Origin: Bacteroidetes bacterium MedPE-SWsnd-G2 | Lineage (GTDB): Bacteria > Bacteroidota > Bacteroidia > Flavobacteriales > Flavobacteriaceae | Direction: 5' to 3' | Assembly: GCA_001874335.1 (NCBI GenBank) | Contig: MPDE01000005.1 | Coordinates: 62,001 to 126,000, forward strand | DNA: 64,000 nt | Shown: piece by piece, positions 51,829 through 62,263 of the stretch | Layout: every line of letters begins with the position of its first letter | How positions within the stretch are numbered: position 1 is the first letter of the stretch | Translations under genes and position numbers: made by a program | The notes under the pieces: generated by a model | Database searches by the model: none | Told to the model about the DNA's origin: nothing | Seen by the model: the letters and a program-made list of their open reading frames with translations, nothing else

Positions 51829-53607
51829 TTATTTTGTAAAATTAATTAATTGTCTGCGATAAGCCGTTAATAATTTCGATTTAGATATAAACCCATAGTA
51901 TTTTCCGTCTTTAATTACGGGTAAATTCCATGCAGAAGAGTTTTGAAATTTCGTCATTACTTTTTGCATCGAATCAGATTCATATATAATTGTATCGGCA
52001 GCGCCATGCATAAAATCCTTGACATTAGTTTCCTCATATAAACTTTGATTAAACATAAACTCTCGAATATCATCAAGCAGTATTACCCCAACAAGTTTGC
52101 AGTCCTCATCGGTTACCGGAAATAAATTCCTGGTTGATTTTGATACGCCATCATGCACCATTTGACCCAAAGTCATTTCGGGATGCAGTACAACAAAATT
52201 ATGTTCTATCACACTGTCTAATGACATTATAGTTAATACGCTTTGGTCTTTGTCATGGGTTAGTAGTTCGCCTTTTCTCAATAACTCTTTGGTGTATATG
52301 GAATAGTTTAAGGTGTTTTTAGAAATTACAAATGAAATTGAAATTGCAATCATTAAAGGAAGGAAAAGTTCGTAGCCCCCAGTGATTTCGGCAATTAAAA
52401 ATATTGCGGTAAGTGGGGCGTGTAAAACACCTGCAATTAGACCTCCCATACCTATAAGCGTGAAGTTGGTTTCTGAAACTTCTATGCCTAAGCCAAGATG
52501 ATTAATGATTTTGGATATTCCGTTGCCTAAAGCTGCACCCATTACCAAGGTTGGAATGAAAATACCTCCAACTCCACCTGCTGCAAATGTGGTTGTCATT
52601 GCCACGGCTTTAAAAACAGTGATGCTAATTAAAAGCGCAATCACAACCCAGATGTTATCTAAATAGGCATCAAAGGGTGTTTTTCCGATAGCGGCTAAAT
52701 GGTCTCCATTAAGCAGGCTGTTTATAAATCCAAAGCCTTCACCATATAAGGGCGGGATGATATAAAGCATTGCTCCGATTGCCAAACCACCAATTATTAA
52801 CTTTTGACTCCGTTTCTTAATTCTTTTAAAGGCGCCAATAATGGTAAAGTACATTTTGGTGAAATATACAGATGCCATTCCTGTAAATACGCCTAAAATA
52901 ACGTAGAAGAAAATGTCATTAAATTTAAAACCATCGGTTACTGTAAAATTGAAGATTATATCATCGCCTAAAAAAAAGTAAGACGTGATCACGGCAGATA
53001 CAGATGCAAATAATAAAGGAAGTAAGGATATAAAAGTGAGGTCTAAACTAAAAACTTCTACAGCAAAAATTATAGCGGCTAAGGGAGATTTAAATATGGA
53101 CGAAACTGCTCCAGCCGCCGCGCAACCTATTAATAGTGTTCTCGTTTTTCGGTCTACATGAAGTAGTTTTCCCAGATTAGAGCTCAAGGCTGTACCAGAT
53201 GTCACTGCCGGTCCCAATAGTCCTACCGAACCACCAAACCCAACAGTTAAAGGCGCTAGGATTAAAGGGTAATATATTTTAGACTTGGCTATAATTCCTG
53301 CCTTTTTAGAAAGGGCATAAAGTATGGACGGGATAGCAAATTCTCGAGCACTTTTTTTTAGATTTTTAGTAATTAAATACACTAAAAAGAGTCCAATAAC
53401 AGGAAGAATAAAGTAGTATTTTGTTGTTGAGAACAAAACACCTTGTTCAATGGCCTTTTGAATAGTAAAGGTTAAGTTTTTTAAAGTAACAGCAGTAAGT
53501 CCTGCTAACAACCCAACGATCATACTTAGTATATACACAAAGTTCTTTTGGGAGATATGTCTATATCTCCAAATAAGGAATCGCTTAAGTAAAGGTTGTT
53601 TAGGCAT
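51829..53607 (-). CDS. ClC-family chloride transport protein with CBS pair, lacking the gating Glu
   Basis: A 592-residue membrane protein with the ClC fold at about 20-440 and two CBS domains at about 455-590. The canonical selectivity-filter motif GREGP reads GLLGP (129-133), so the E. coli gating residue Glu148 corresponds to Leu131; the internal proton residue Glu203 corresponds to Val185 (FAVEVF). The GGIFIP motif near 355 is intact. Both residues needed for H+ coupling are absent, suggesting an uncoupled channel-like protein, if the alignment holds. The 76-residue membrane protein follows in the operon. Confidence 0.88.
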   Translation of the reverse strand: MPKQPLLKRFLIWRYRHISQKNFVYILSMIVGLLAGLTAVTLKNLTFTIQKAIEQGVLFSTTKYYFILPVIGLFLVYLITKNLKKSAREFAIPSILYALSKKAGIIAKSKIYYPLILAPLTVGFGGSVGLLGPAVTSGTALSSNLGKLLHVDRKTRTLLIGCAAAGAVSSIFKSPLAAIIFAVEVFSLDLTFISLLPLLFASVSAVITSYFFLGDDIIFNFTVTDGFKFNDIFFYVILGVFTGMASVYFTKMYFTIIGAFKRIKKRSQKLIIGGLAIGAMLYIIPPLYGEGFGFINSLLNGDHLAAIGKTPFDAYLDNIWVVIALLISITVFKAVAMTTTFAAGGVGGIFIPTLVMGAALGNGISKIINHLGLGIEVSETNFTLIGMGGLIAGVLHAPLTAIFLIAEITGGYELFLPLMIAISISFVISKNTLNYSIYTKELLRKGELLTHDKDQSVLTIMSLDSVIEHNFVVLHPEMTLGQMVHDGVSKSTRNLFPVTDEDCKLVGVILLDDIREFMFNQSLYEETNVKDFMHGAADTIIYESDSMQKVMTKFQNSSAWNLPVIKDGKYYGFISKSKLLTAYRRQLINFTK

Positions 53608-53626
53608 TATTTAAAACTAATAAAAA

Positions 53627-53647
53627 AATCCTGCATTTAGCAGGATT
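53627..53647 (-). terminator. Terminator of aspS
   Basis: AATCCTGC at 53627-53634 and GCAGGATT at 53640-53647 with a 5-nt loop; T run on the minus strand before the ClC gene. Confidence 0.7.
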
Positions 53648-53653
53648 TAGAAG

Positions 53654-55408
53654 TTATGATTTTAAATTGAGTTTTAAGCTAAGTTCTTCAAGTTGAGTGT
53701 CATCAACAGGAGCAGGAGCGTCAATCATGACATCTCTACCCGAGTTATTTTTAGGGAACGCAATAAAATCTCTAATGGTTTCTTGCCCACCTAAAATAGA
53801 AACTAATCTATCCAATCCAAAAGCTAAACCGCCATGAGGAGGAGCTCCGTATTGAAAGGCATCCATTAAGAATCCGAATTGTGCTTTAGCTTCTTCAGGA
53901 GTAAATCCTAAATAGTCAAACATCAAAGCTTGAGTTTCTTTATCATGGATTCGAATTGATCCCCCACCAATTTCATTTCCGTTTAAAACAAGGTCATAAG
54001 CATTTGCTTTTACTGCACCTGGATCTGTTTCTAACAATTCTAATTGTCCGGGTTTAGGAGAGGTGAATGGGTGGTGCATGGCGTGGTAACGATTGGTGTC
54101 TTCGTCCCATTCTAATAATGGGAAATCCATAACCCATAATGGTGCAAATTCGTTAGGTTTTCTTAATCCTAATTGTTCTGCAAGTTCCATTCTTAAAGCG
54201 CTTAATTGTGCTCTTACTTTATCTTTAGGTCCAGAAAGCACACAAATTAAATCGCCTGCTTTAGCGCCAGTAACTTCAGCCCATTTGGCTAAATCGTCTT
54301 GGTCGTAAAATTTATCAACAGAAGATTTGAATGAACCATCGTCATTACATCTTGAGTAAACCATCCCTAAAGCTCCAACCTGAGGTCTTTTCACCCATTT
54401 AATCCAGTTGTCTATTTCTTTTCTAGTAAAACTATTTCCACCAGGAACAGCTATTCCCACTACTAATTCGGCATCATTAAAAACCTTGAACTCTTTATGT
54501 TGAGCTACAGCATTCAACTCACCAAACTCCATACCAAATCTAATGTCTGGTTTGTCATTACCATAGTTAGACATGGCCTCGTCATAAGTGATTCGGGGAA
54601 ATTTTTCAATTTCAACACCATTCACTTCTTTAAGTAAGTGTCTTGTTAAACCTTCAAAAGCATTTAAAATATCTTCTTGTTCCACAAAAGCCATTTCGCA
54701 GTCAATTTGAGTAAACTCGGGTTGACGATCGGCTCTTAAATCTTCATCTCTAAAACACTTTACAATTTGAAAGTATTTGTCCATACCACCAACCATAAGC
54801 AACTGCTTAAAAGTTTGAGGCGATTGAGGAAGGGCGTAAAATTGTCCTTCATTCATTCTTGACGGCACTACAAAATCACGAGCACCTTCTGGAGTAGATT
54901 TTATTAAATAAGGTGTTTCAACTTCAATAAAACCACTAGTAGATAAGTAGTTTCTAACTTCTTGAGTAACCTTATGTCTGAAAATTAAATTGTTTTTAAC
55001 AGGATTTCGTCTAATGTCTAAATACCTGTATTTCATTCTTAATTCTTCACCACCATCAGTTTCGTCTTCAATAGTAAATGGCGGGACTTGAGCTTCATTT
55101 AGAATAGTAAGCTTTGACACCAAAACCTCGATGTCTCCTGTTTTTAAATTAGGGTTTTTTGAGGCTCTTTCTATAACAGTTCCAGAAACTTGAACTACAA
55201 ATTCACGACCTAATTTTTGAGCTTGTTCAAAAATAGTTTGGTCTGTGCGTTCTGCATCAAATATAAGTTGCGTGATACCATAACGATCTCTAAGATCTAC
55301 CCATACCATAAATCCTTTATCACGAACTTTTTGTACCCATCCAGAAAGGGTTACTTCATTATTAATGTGAGACTCGTTTAATTCTCCACAGTTATGACTT
55401 CTGTACAT
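53654..55408 (-). CDS. aspS: Aspartyl-tRNA synthetase
   Basis: Class II synthetase of 584 residues: N-terminal OB fold ([26 protein letters not shown]), motif 2 [25 protein letters not shown], the bacterial GAD insertion at about 285-410, and motif 3 [15 protein letters not shown]. Start chosen at ATG 55408 ([10 protein letters not shown]), the family's usual beginning; an upstream TTG would add seven unlikely residues. Monocistronic between terminators. Confidence 0.95.
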   Translation of the reverse strand: MYRSHNCGELNESHINNEVTLSGWVQKVRDKGFMVWVDLRDRYGITQLIFDAERTDQTIFEQAQKLGREFVVQVSGTVIERASKNPNLKTGDIEVLVSKLTILNEAQVPPFTIEDETDGGEELRMKYRYLDIRRNPVKNNLIFRHKVTQEVRNYLSTSGFIEVETPYLIKSTPEGARDFVVPSRMNEGQFYALPQSPQTFKQLLMVGGMDKYFQIVKCFRDEDLRADRQPEFTQIDCEMAFVEQEDILNAFEGLTRHLLKEVNGVEIEKFPRITYDEAMSNYGNDKPDIRFGMEFGELNAVAQHKEFKVFNDAELVVGIAVPGGNSFTRKEIDNWIKWVKRPQVGALGMVYSRCNDDGSFKSSVDKFYDQDDLAKWAEVTGAKAGDLICVLSGPKDKVRAQLSALRMELAEQLGLRKPNEFAPLWVMDFPLLEWDEDTNRYHAMHHPFTSPKPGQLELLETDPGAVKANAYDLVLNGNEIGGGSIRIHDKETQALMFDYLGFTPEEAKAQFGFLMDAFQYGAPPHGGLAFGLDRLVSILGGQETIRDFIAFPKNNSGRDVMIDAPAPVDDTQLEELSLKLNLKS

Positions 55409-55460
55409 GTTATAAATTTTGAACTGCAAATTTAATGAAGTTTAATGACTAATAAATGAA

Positions 55461-55487
55461 AAAGCCCCAACAAATGTCGAGGCTTTT
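55461..55487 (-). terminator. Terminator of the RND efflux operon
   Basis: AAAGCCCC and GGCTTTT with inner pairs CAACA/TGTCG (55461-55487, imperfect stem); T-rich on the minus strand, 18 bp past the RND pump stop. Confidence 0.6.
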
Positions 55488-55504
55488 CCTGCTATTAATC
55501 AAAA

Positions 55505-58500
55505 TTACTCTATATGAGCAACGTCCTGATTTAAATCGTGTTCATTTGAAAATTTAGTTCTTAACCATGATTTTAGTAGCATAGCAAGGTAAAATAGGGA
55601 TGGCACTACAACTAAAGTTAAAAACGTTGCAACTACAAGTCCGTAAATTACGGTCCATGCTAATGGTCCCCAGAAAATTACGTTGTCACCTCCGATATAG
55701 ATGTTTGGGTCAAATTCTTGGAACAGTGAAAAGAAATTGATGTTAAAACCAATGGCTAACGGTATTAGTCCTAAAATGGTAGTTATAGCTGTTAATAATA
55801 CTGGTCTAAGTCTTGCCTTTCCTGCAGATACGATATTTTCAAAAAGTAATTCTTTTGGTAAGAAATCGTGTTTTCCTAAGTTTAATTTTTTCTTATTCCT
55901 ATCGATTAGTAATTGCGCATAATCGAGAAGGACCACACCATTATTTACGACAATACCTGCTAATGAAATAATTCCCATCATAGTCATCATAATAACAAAT
56001 GGTTTACCCGTAATGACTAATCCGCTAAACACCCCTATCAAACTCAAGGCAATGGCTATCATAATTATGGTTGGTTTTGAAATAGAATTAAATTGGAAGA
56101 TTAGTATCAAGAAAATTAGTCCAAGACCTGTAAAGAATGCCCCCATTAAAAAAGCCATTTGCTTGTTTTGTTCTTCAATTTGTCCAGTGTAATCAATTTT
56201 TACGTTGTTTGGGACACCATCAAAATTCTTCATTTCATTTTGAATTTGATCTACAACTGCGGCTGCATCTGTAAACCCTGGAGCCAAAGCCGAATAAACT
56301 GTAACTACTCGCTTAACATCTTTATGTTTAATGGCGCTAAATCCAGATGAGTTGTTCTGTTTTGCAATTGCTGATACAGGTATTTCTTTAATTGTTCCAG
56401 AAGCCATATCTCTAAATGTAATCTTCTGGTTGAATAAAGCGCTGGTGTTGTATCTATTCACCTCATTAAATCTGACATAAATATCGTAATCTTCACCATC
56501 TTCTTTATAGACACCTGCTTTTTTACCAAATACCGAGTTTCTTAATTGCTGCCCTACTTGCCCCGTATTAACACTTAATTCTCCAGCTTTTTTTCGATCA
56601 ACAATAACTTGCATTGCAGGTTTATCTTTGTTGACATCTATTTTTAGCTCGTCAATGGCTTCAATGTTTTTGGTGTTTATGAACTCACGCATTCGTTCTG
56701 CGGTTTCAATAAGCTCAACATAGTTATCTCCTTCAATTTCAATATTAATTGGAGGTCCTGCAGGTGGTCCGTTTTGATCCTTCTCCACAGAAATAAGAAC
56801 TCCAGGATAAATGCCTACTAACGATTGCTGTACTTTTTCCATTAAGTCACTACTTTCAAGTCCTTCACGGTATTTGTACTCACGCATAGACGCAGTGATT
56901 TTTGCTTTGTGTGGCATTTCAGCCGAAGACCCCCCGTCAGTTTGAGGATTTCCCGCACCTTCACCTACTTGTGAAACCGCACTTTCGATCATAAAGTTGT
57001 AATCGCCTTCATTATAAATATCCTCGTTAATTACTTTGGTTACGCGCTCTTCAATAGCCTTAGTAATTTCGTTAGTTTTCTCGATGTCTGTTCCTTGCGG
57101 ATATTCGATATATACAATGATTTGGTTGGGTTCGTTTTCTGGAAAGAAGTTGATTTTTGTTCTTTTTTCAGAAATAGATACCCCAAAGCCCATAAAGGAT
57201 AGAATTAACAAAACAAATGTAGCAGCAGTAATAACGTAAGGTCTCCACCCTTTAAGAGCAGTTCTTAACGTTTTTTCATAAAGGCGTTCCCACTTCGTTA
57301 AAATGTTGGCCTGAAAATAATTTGCCCACTTTCTTAATCCTAATCTGTAAACCCACAGCATTATGGATGTAAATATCATAACGGTTCCTAAGCCTTTGTA
57401 CTCTCCACCAATAACGAAAATTATAATCCCGATTACTGCTACTATAGATGATATGGTGACAATGCGTTTAAACGGCATTTCTTTATCCTCAATTCTCATA
57501 AATTGAGATACTAAAACCGAATTGAAAAAGATGGCTACAAATAGGGAGGATCCTAGAACAACAGATAATGTAATTGGGAAGTAAACCATAAACTGCCCCA
57601 TCACTCCAGGCCATAGTCCTAACGGTATAAATGCGGCAATGGTTGTTGCTGTAGATATGATAATAGGAAATGCGATTTCGCTAATCCCCTTTTTAGCAGC
57701 AGGAATTCTATCCATACCTTCCTCGTCCATTAAACGGTATACGTTTTCAACAACCACAATACCGTTATCTACTAACATACCAAGCCCCATAATTAAACCA
57801 AATAAAATCATGGTATTCATGGTGTAGCCCAACATTTCTAAAATCATCAATGACATGAACATTGACATTGGAATTGCAAATCCAACAAACAAGGCATTTC
57901 TAAATCCTAAAAAGAACATAAGAACGGTAACTACTAATATGATACCGAAAATGATATTGTTTACTAAATCGTCTACTTGGCCAATGGTTTTTGATGACTG
58001 GTCATTTGTTATTGTAAGTGTTAGGTTGCCTGGGAATTTGTTTACCCTGGCGTCTTCAACGATGTCATTAATTTTTTGAGCGGCTTCAACCATGTTTTTA
58101 CCAGCTCTCTTTTTAACGTCAAGCATTACAACACGTTCTCCAAAAGAACGAGCGTATGTTGTTCTATCCTTTTCTTTAAAAGATACTTTAGCAATATCCT
58201 TAAGGTATATTGGATTGTCGCGTTCAGATTTGACAACAAAATTCTCAAGTTGTTTAGGGTCGTCAATCTCACCTATAATTCTGATGGTTCTTCTTTGTCC
58301 ACTTGTAATGAAGTTACCTGCAGACATGGTTACGTTTCCTCTACTTACGGCGTTAGAAACATCATCAAAGCTAATTTTAGCAGCCATCATTTTATAGATG
58401 TCTACTGCAATTTCAACTTCTTTTTCCTGAGCTCCCCTAATTTCAGCTTTTTTAATTTCGCTTAAATCTTCAATCTCATCTTGTAATATTTCGGCGTATT

Positions 58501-59011
58501 CCTTCAGTTTTTCAACAGGGTAATCACCGGTAATATTAATGTTGAGAATCGGCATTTCTTCAGACATGCTCAATTCAAAAGCATTTGGTTCGACTTTGGC
58601 ACCATTAAATGTTGGCCAATCTTCACTGGCTGTTTCGGCGTCAATTTCATCCTTAACCTTTTGTTTGGCCTGATCAACTGTTATGCTTTCATCAAACTCA
58701 ACAACAATCATCGAGTAGTCTTCTTGTGAGGTTGAGGTGATTTCAATTACATTACTAACGGTTTTTAGTTTGTCTTCTAAAGGGTCGGTAATAAGTTTTT
58801 CAATATCCTCAGCAGTATTTCCAGGGTAAAGAGAGCTAATGTAGATTTTAGTATCTCTAATCTCAGGGAAATTTTCTCTTGGCATAGCAAAGTAGGCAGA
58901 TATTCCTAAAAAGAGAATTAAGCCCATAAGCATGTATATGGTAGTTTTGTTTTGGATGGCCCATGAGGACAATCCAAACTCTTTCTCGTGGTTTGAATTT
59001 TTAGTGCTCAT
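55505..59011 (-). CDS. RND efflux pump inner-membrane subunit with two extra membrane segments
   Basis: HAE1-type proton-driven pump of 1168 residues. TM1 near 24-42; docking/porter domains 45-340 and about 630-900; TM4 carries GMLVDNGIVVVENVYR (Asp415-Asn416 where AcrB has an Asp pair). Between TM6 and TM7 there is an insertion with two further hydrophobic segments (about 517-536 and 540-558), giving probably 14 in all; typical HAE1 proteins have 12 and about 1040 residues. Last gene of the TetR-TolC-MFP-RND operon; 5 bp downstream of the adaptor gene. Substrates unknown. Confidence 0.92.
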   Translation of the reverse strand: MSTKNSNHEKEFGLSSWAIQNKTTIYMLMGLILFLGISAYFAMPRENFPEIRDTKIYISSLYPGNTAEDIEKLITDPLEDKLKTVSNVIEITSTSQEDYSMIVVEFDESITVDQAKQKVKDEIDAETASEDWPTFNGAKVEPNAFELSMSEEMPILNINITGDYPVEKLKEYAEILQDEIEDLSEIKKAEIRGAQEKEVEIAVDIYKMMAAKISFDDVSNAVSRGNVTMSAGNFITSGQRRTIRIIGEIDDPKQLENFVVKSERDNPIYLKDIAKVSFKEKDRTTYARSFGERVVMLDVKKRAGKNMVEAAQKINDIVEDARVNKFPGNLTLTITNDQSSKTIGQVDDLVNNIIFGIILVVTVLMFFLGFRNALFVGFAIPMSMFMSLMILEMLGYTMNTMILFGLIMGLGMLVDNGIVVVENVYRLMDEEGMDRIPAAKKGISEIAFPIIISTATTIAAFIPLGLWPGVMGQFMVYFPITLSVVLGSSLFVAIFFNSVLVSQFMRIEDKEMPFKRIVTISSIVAVIGIIIFVIGGEYKGLGTVMIFTSIMLWVYRLGLRKWANYFQANILTKWERLYEKTLRTALKGWRPYVITAATFVLLILSFMGFGVSISEKRTKINFFPENEPNQIIVYIEYPQGTDIEKTNEITKAIEERVTKVINEDIYNEGDYNFMIESAVSQVGEGAGNPQTDGGSSAEMPHKAKITASMREYKYREGLESSDLMEKVQQSLVGIYPGVLISVEKDQNGPPAGPPINIEIEGDNYVELIETAERMREFINTKNIEAIDELKIDVNKDKPAMQVIVDRKKAGELSVNTGQVGQQLRNSVFGKKAGVYKEDGEDYDIYVRFNEVNRYNTSALFNQKITFRDMASGTIKEIPVSAIAKQNNSSGFSAIKHKDVKRVVTVYSALAPGFTDAAAVVDQIQNEMKNFDGVPNNVKIDYTGQIEEQNKQMAFLMGAFFTGLGLIFLILIFQFNSISKPTIIMIAIALSLIGVFSGLVITGKPFVIMMTMMGIISLAGIVVNNGVVLLDYAQLLIDRNKKKLNLGKHDFLPKELLFENIVSAGKARLRPVLLTAITTILGLIPLAIGFNINFFSLFQEFDPNIYIGGDNVIFWGPLAWTVIYGLVVATFLTLVVVPSLFYLAMLLKSWLRTKFSNEHDLNQDVAHIE

Positions 59012-59016
59012 TAGCT

Positions 59017-60180
59017 CTATTTATTAATGATTTTTACTTTTTGTCCAGCTTTAACACTACGTGCGCCTTCAATGATTATCTCAGAATTATTGTCTAAACC
59101 AGATAGTACCTCGATAACATCACCTTGGGTTCTTCCAGTTTTAATTACTTTTCGTTCTGTGACAGCATTAGATTCATTTTTGTTTGAAGTAACATAAATG
59201 TATTGTTGCCCTTTCGAATCTTCTGAAACGATACTCTGCGGAATTAATAAAGCTTTCTCATTAGTATAATCATTGATTAATAAACGAGCCGTTAAGTTTG
59301 GTTTGATGTCATGCTCCGGGTTTGGGATGTCGACTTGAATTTTAAAAGTCCTGTTAGCAGGGTTGATAAAATTACTTGTTTGTCTAATTTTCGCGTCCAC
59401 TTTTCGTCCTAAAATAGGGATGTCAATTTGAACATTTTTATTGACAACAACATCGCTAATATAGCTTTCTGGTACATCTGTTTCAATGTACATATTGTCA
59501 AGGTTTACAATGCGCATTAATTGTGATTGACCTGGCGCTACAACCGATCCTTGCTCAGTAATGATGTCATCAATAACACCTGAAAACGGTGCAATAACTT
59601 TTGTTTTTGCTAATTTGCTTTTTAATGATTTTACAGCTTGTTGCTGGGCCTCATAATTAGATTTAGCTTGTAAATATTGCATTTCACTACCAATCTCCTG
59701 TTGCCATAATCGTTGCTGTCTTTCAAAAGTAGTTTTAGCTAATTCAGTTTGAATTTCTAATTGCGCTAATTGTTGACTTAATCCACCGTCATCAATACTT
59801 GCTAATAATTGTCCTTTTTTAACATTGTCTCCTTCTTTCACATATACTTTAGCCATGATCCCGTTCATTTCAGGGAAAATGACAATATTTTTTTTGGTTT
59901 GAACGTTACCTTGTAGTTCTAAATAATGATGAAACTCTTCGGTTTTAACCGTACTCGTAGTTACAAGAGTTAATTTTTGTTCGGGGTCAATTCGTTCTAT
60001 GGCCTGGTCTAAAGATTTGATGTCTTTTAAAAGTATTTGTTGTTGGTCTACTAAAGTTTGACGGTGTTTTTTGATTTCTTTTAAATCGTTACCAGCTATA
60101 ATTTCTTCTGTTGGTTTTTCTTTTTTACCACAAGAGGTTAGAACCAGTGTTATAAGTAATATTGAATATATTTTTTTCAT
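59017..60180 (-). CDS. RND efflux periplasmic adaptor lipoprotein
   Basis: A 387-residue membrane-fusion protein. Lipoprotein signal LLITLVLTSCGKKEKP (Cys17); a coiled-coil hairpin at about 40-65 and again at about 135-190; split lipoyl domain (IMAKVYVKEGDNVKKGQLLASID and KTKVIAPFSGVIDDIITEQGSVVAPGQ); beta-barrel and membrane-proximal domains to the end (VLSGLDNNSEIIIEGARSVKAGQKVKI). Connects the RND pump with the TolC-like channel. Confidence 0.93.
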   Translation of the reverse strand: MKKIYSILLITLVLTSCGKKEKPTEEIIAGNDLKEIKKHRQTLVDQQQILLKDIKSLDQAIERIDPEQKLTLVTTSTVKTEEFHHYLELQGNVQTKKNIVIFPEMNGIMAKVYVKEGDNVKKGQLLASIDDGGLSQQLAQLEIQTELAKTTFERQQRLWQQEIGSEMQYLQAKSNYEAQQQAVKSLKSKLAKTKVIAPFSGVIDDIITEQGSVVAPGQSQLMRIVNLDNMYIETDVPESYISDVVVNKNVQIDIPILGRKVDAKIRQTSNFINPANRTFKIQVDIPNPEHDIKPNLTARLLINDYTNEKALLIPQSIVSEDSKGQQYIYVTSNKNESNAVTERKVIKTGRTQGDVIEVLSGLDNNSEIIIEGARSVKAGQKVKIINK

Positions 60181-60196
60181 GATGAGTGTTAATTTC

Positions 60197-61540
60197 TTAA
60201 TTGTTAATTGTATTTAAAACCGTTTCTAAAACAGCTTTTTTGTTGATTACATCTACCATAGCTTGTAGGTAATCTTGTTGAGAGCTGTATAGTTGAGTTT
60301 GTGCTTGTCGCAGTTCGAAACTTGAGGCTATCCCTTCAAAAAATTTGGTTTGATTTTTAGCCTCAATGCGTTCGGCCAGTTCAAGGTTTCTAACTTTATT
60401 TTGGTATTCTTCTATTGAGAATTGATAATCACTTTTAGCTGAAGCAATTTCTAATTGAATTTTTTGCTCTGTTTCTGTTAGATCATCATTGGCAATTTCT
60501 AAGTTGATTTTTGCCCTTTGAGTTGCTGCAGAACGCCCCATTGAACTAAATATTGGAATGTTCATGCTTACTCCAACTAAAGAAGAACCAAACCATTTTT
60601 GGTCACTTCTTACAAAATTGAATTTATCTGCATTACCAGTATATCCTCCATTTATAAAACCATTAATGCTTGGTAAAAACTTTACCTGCTCAAGTTTTAA
60701 TAAGGTCTCAGCAGATTTTTTGTCATTCATTGCAATTTTATAATCGATGTTGTTTTCAATATTTTCCTCAAAAGAAAGCAAACTTAGTTCGATGTTAGTT
60801 GCAGTTAGTGATTCTAAATTGTCTGTAAGGGTAATGTTAGAGTATACATCAATACCTAAGGTTAAATTGAGTAGTTGTTTGGCAACTCCGCTTAATCTGT
60901 TGGCGTTATTCAAGGCGCTTTCAATACTGGAAAGTGTAATTAATAGCTGCTCAACACTTTCGGCTTCTTCTAAACCGTTAGCATAAATTTTAGTGGTTTC
61001 TTCAACATTTTTCTCCAAAACCGACTTGTTTCTTTCTAAGATAGCAATGGTTTCATTGGCGAGTAGAACGTTGCCGTAAGCCTCAATCACAGATTTTCTA
61101 ACCTCTAAATCTGTTTTCTCTTTGGCGTTTTCAGAAATGTCTAAATAAATTTGAGCAGCTTTTAATCCTACCAAATAGGAGCCGTCAAAAATTAACTGAT
61201 TTAATGTTGCCGTAGCATTCATGGTTTGTTGAGTTCCGAACGTAACCTCACTAAACTCGCCAGGAGTACCGCCACCAAATTCTGCTGGAATTAGGGATAC
61301 TTGTTGTTTTAACCAGTTTTGATAATCGATTTTGGCGTCAATTTGGGGTAAACCTTGAGAGGTTGTTTCCCATTTTTGTTGCCGCGCAGCTTCAATATTT
61401 CGACCTGCATTTTTTGCTTGTCTGTTGTTTTCAAGAGCAAAATCTATGGCCTCTTGTAAATTGAGCGCACTAGGAGTGTCCTGAGAATAACCGTAAAATG
61501 TAATTAAACATAAATACGTTGTTATTAATTTGAGTTTCAT
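60197..61540 (-). CDS. TolC-family outer-membrane efflux channel
   Basis: A 447-residue outer-membrane factor with signal peptide 1-19 (ending FYGYSQ) and two OEP domains at about 25-220 and 250-440, each with long coiled-coil helices (DFALENNRQAKNAGRNIEAARQQK; ELAERIEAKNQTKFFEGIASSFELRQAQTQ). Its start codon overlaps the stop of the TetR gene in TAATG; 16 bp before the adaptor gene. Confidence 0.93.
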   Translation of the reverse strand: MKLKLITTYLCLITFYGYSQDTPSALNLQEAIDFALENNRQAKNAGRNIEAARQQKWETTSQGLPQIDAKIDYQNWLKQQVSLIPAEFGGGTPGEFSEVTFGTQQTMNATATLNQLIFDGSYLVGLKAAQIYLDISENAKEKTDLEVRKSVIEAYGNVLLANETIAILERNKSVLEKNVEETTKIYANGLEEAESVEQLLITLSSIESALNNANRLSGVAKQLLNLTLGIDVYSNITLTDNLESLTATNIELSLLSFEENIENNIDYKIAMNDKKSAETLLKLEQVKFLPSINGFINGGYTGNADKFNFVRSDQKWFGSSLVGVSMNIPIFSSMGRSAATQRAKINLEIANDDLTETEQKIQLEIASAKSDYQFSIEEYQNKVRNLELAERIEAKNQTKFFEGIASSFELRQAQTQLYSSQQDYLQAMVDVINKKAVLETVLNTINN

Positions 61541-62142
61541 TAATGAGTAGTGTTAGTGAATTGATGAATTTGAGCAATACCTTTATCTGTACAAATTCCT
61601 CGTAAGTGATAAATAATGTAGTGCTCCATTAAAGTGTTAATTGAGAATTTTTTAAGCGGAAACAAATCACGATCCTTTATAGCTAACATGCAGTTAAAAT
61701 AAATTCGAGTGATAAAATCTATGTTGATAGAATCCCTGTAAAGGCCCATTTCTATACCACGTTTAAGATTTTCAGAAACACAACCATTCATAACATCAAA
61801 CTGATTGCATTTAAGATTATCATAAATTTGAGGGTAGTATTTCTGCAATTGGTACTGCGGAGACGATTTTTCGTCTTTTAAGTGGTCGAGTACAAATTTT
61901 TTAATCTCAAATATTTCCTCAATAGGATTCATTCGAGTTAAAATAATTTCATCGATTCCTTTCGAAATTTCATCAAACAGGTGCAGAGTGGTAGCTTCTA
62001 TAAGCTCTGTTTTATTGCTAAAGTGTTGATAAATGGTCTTTTTTGAAATGCCAATTTTGTTGGCAATATCATCCATAGTAACACTTTTAAAGCCGTAAGA
62101 CAGAAATAAATCTGAAGCGCTTACAAGTATTTTATGTTTCAT
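61540..62142 (-). CDS. TetR/AcrR-family repressor of the efflux operon
   Basis: A 200-residue repressor with an N-terminal HTH at about 5-50 (LFLSYGFKSVTMDDIANKIGISKKTIYQHFSNKTELIEA) and a variable helical ligand domain. It is the first gene of the operon and overlaps the TolC gene by 1 bp, so it probably represses its own transcript and is released by a pump substrate. Confidence 0.93.
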   Translation of the reverse strand: MKHKILVSASDLFLSYGFKSVTMDDIANKIGISKKTIYQHFSNKTELIEATTLHLFDEISKGIDEIILTRMNPIEEIFEIKKFVLDHLKDEKSSPQYQLQKYYPQIYDNLKCNQFDVMNGCVSENLKRGIEMGLYRDSINIDFITRIYFNCMLAIKDRDLFPLKKFSINTLMEHYIIYHLRGICTDKGIAQIHQFTNTTH

Positions 62143-62251
62143 AGTACCTGCAAAAAAACAAAGGAAACTTTAAATACAAAAATAGTTTCCATAGTATTAA
62201 CAAATTTATAACATAAAGAAAATCAATAGAAAATATTTTGTGGAAATCATT

Positions 62252-62259
62252 TACTTTTG
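62252..62259 (+). promoter_or_regulatory. Candidate -7 element just before the polyprenyl synthase start
   Basis: TACTTTTG matches TANNTTTG exactly and lies only 4 bp before the ATG at 62264, which would give an mRNA with almost no leader. No TTG was found at the -33 position, so the assignment is weak. Confidence 0.35.
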
Positions 62260-62263
62260 TCCC

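Noticed and set aside
58076-58465. A 129-codon plus-strand ORF
   Set aside because: Antisense shadow of the RND pump gene, Cys/Phe/Tyr-rich as expected from the complement of a Lys/Glu-rich frame, with no family resemblance.
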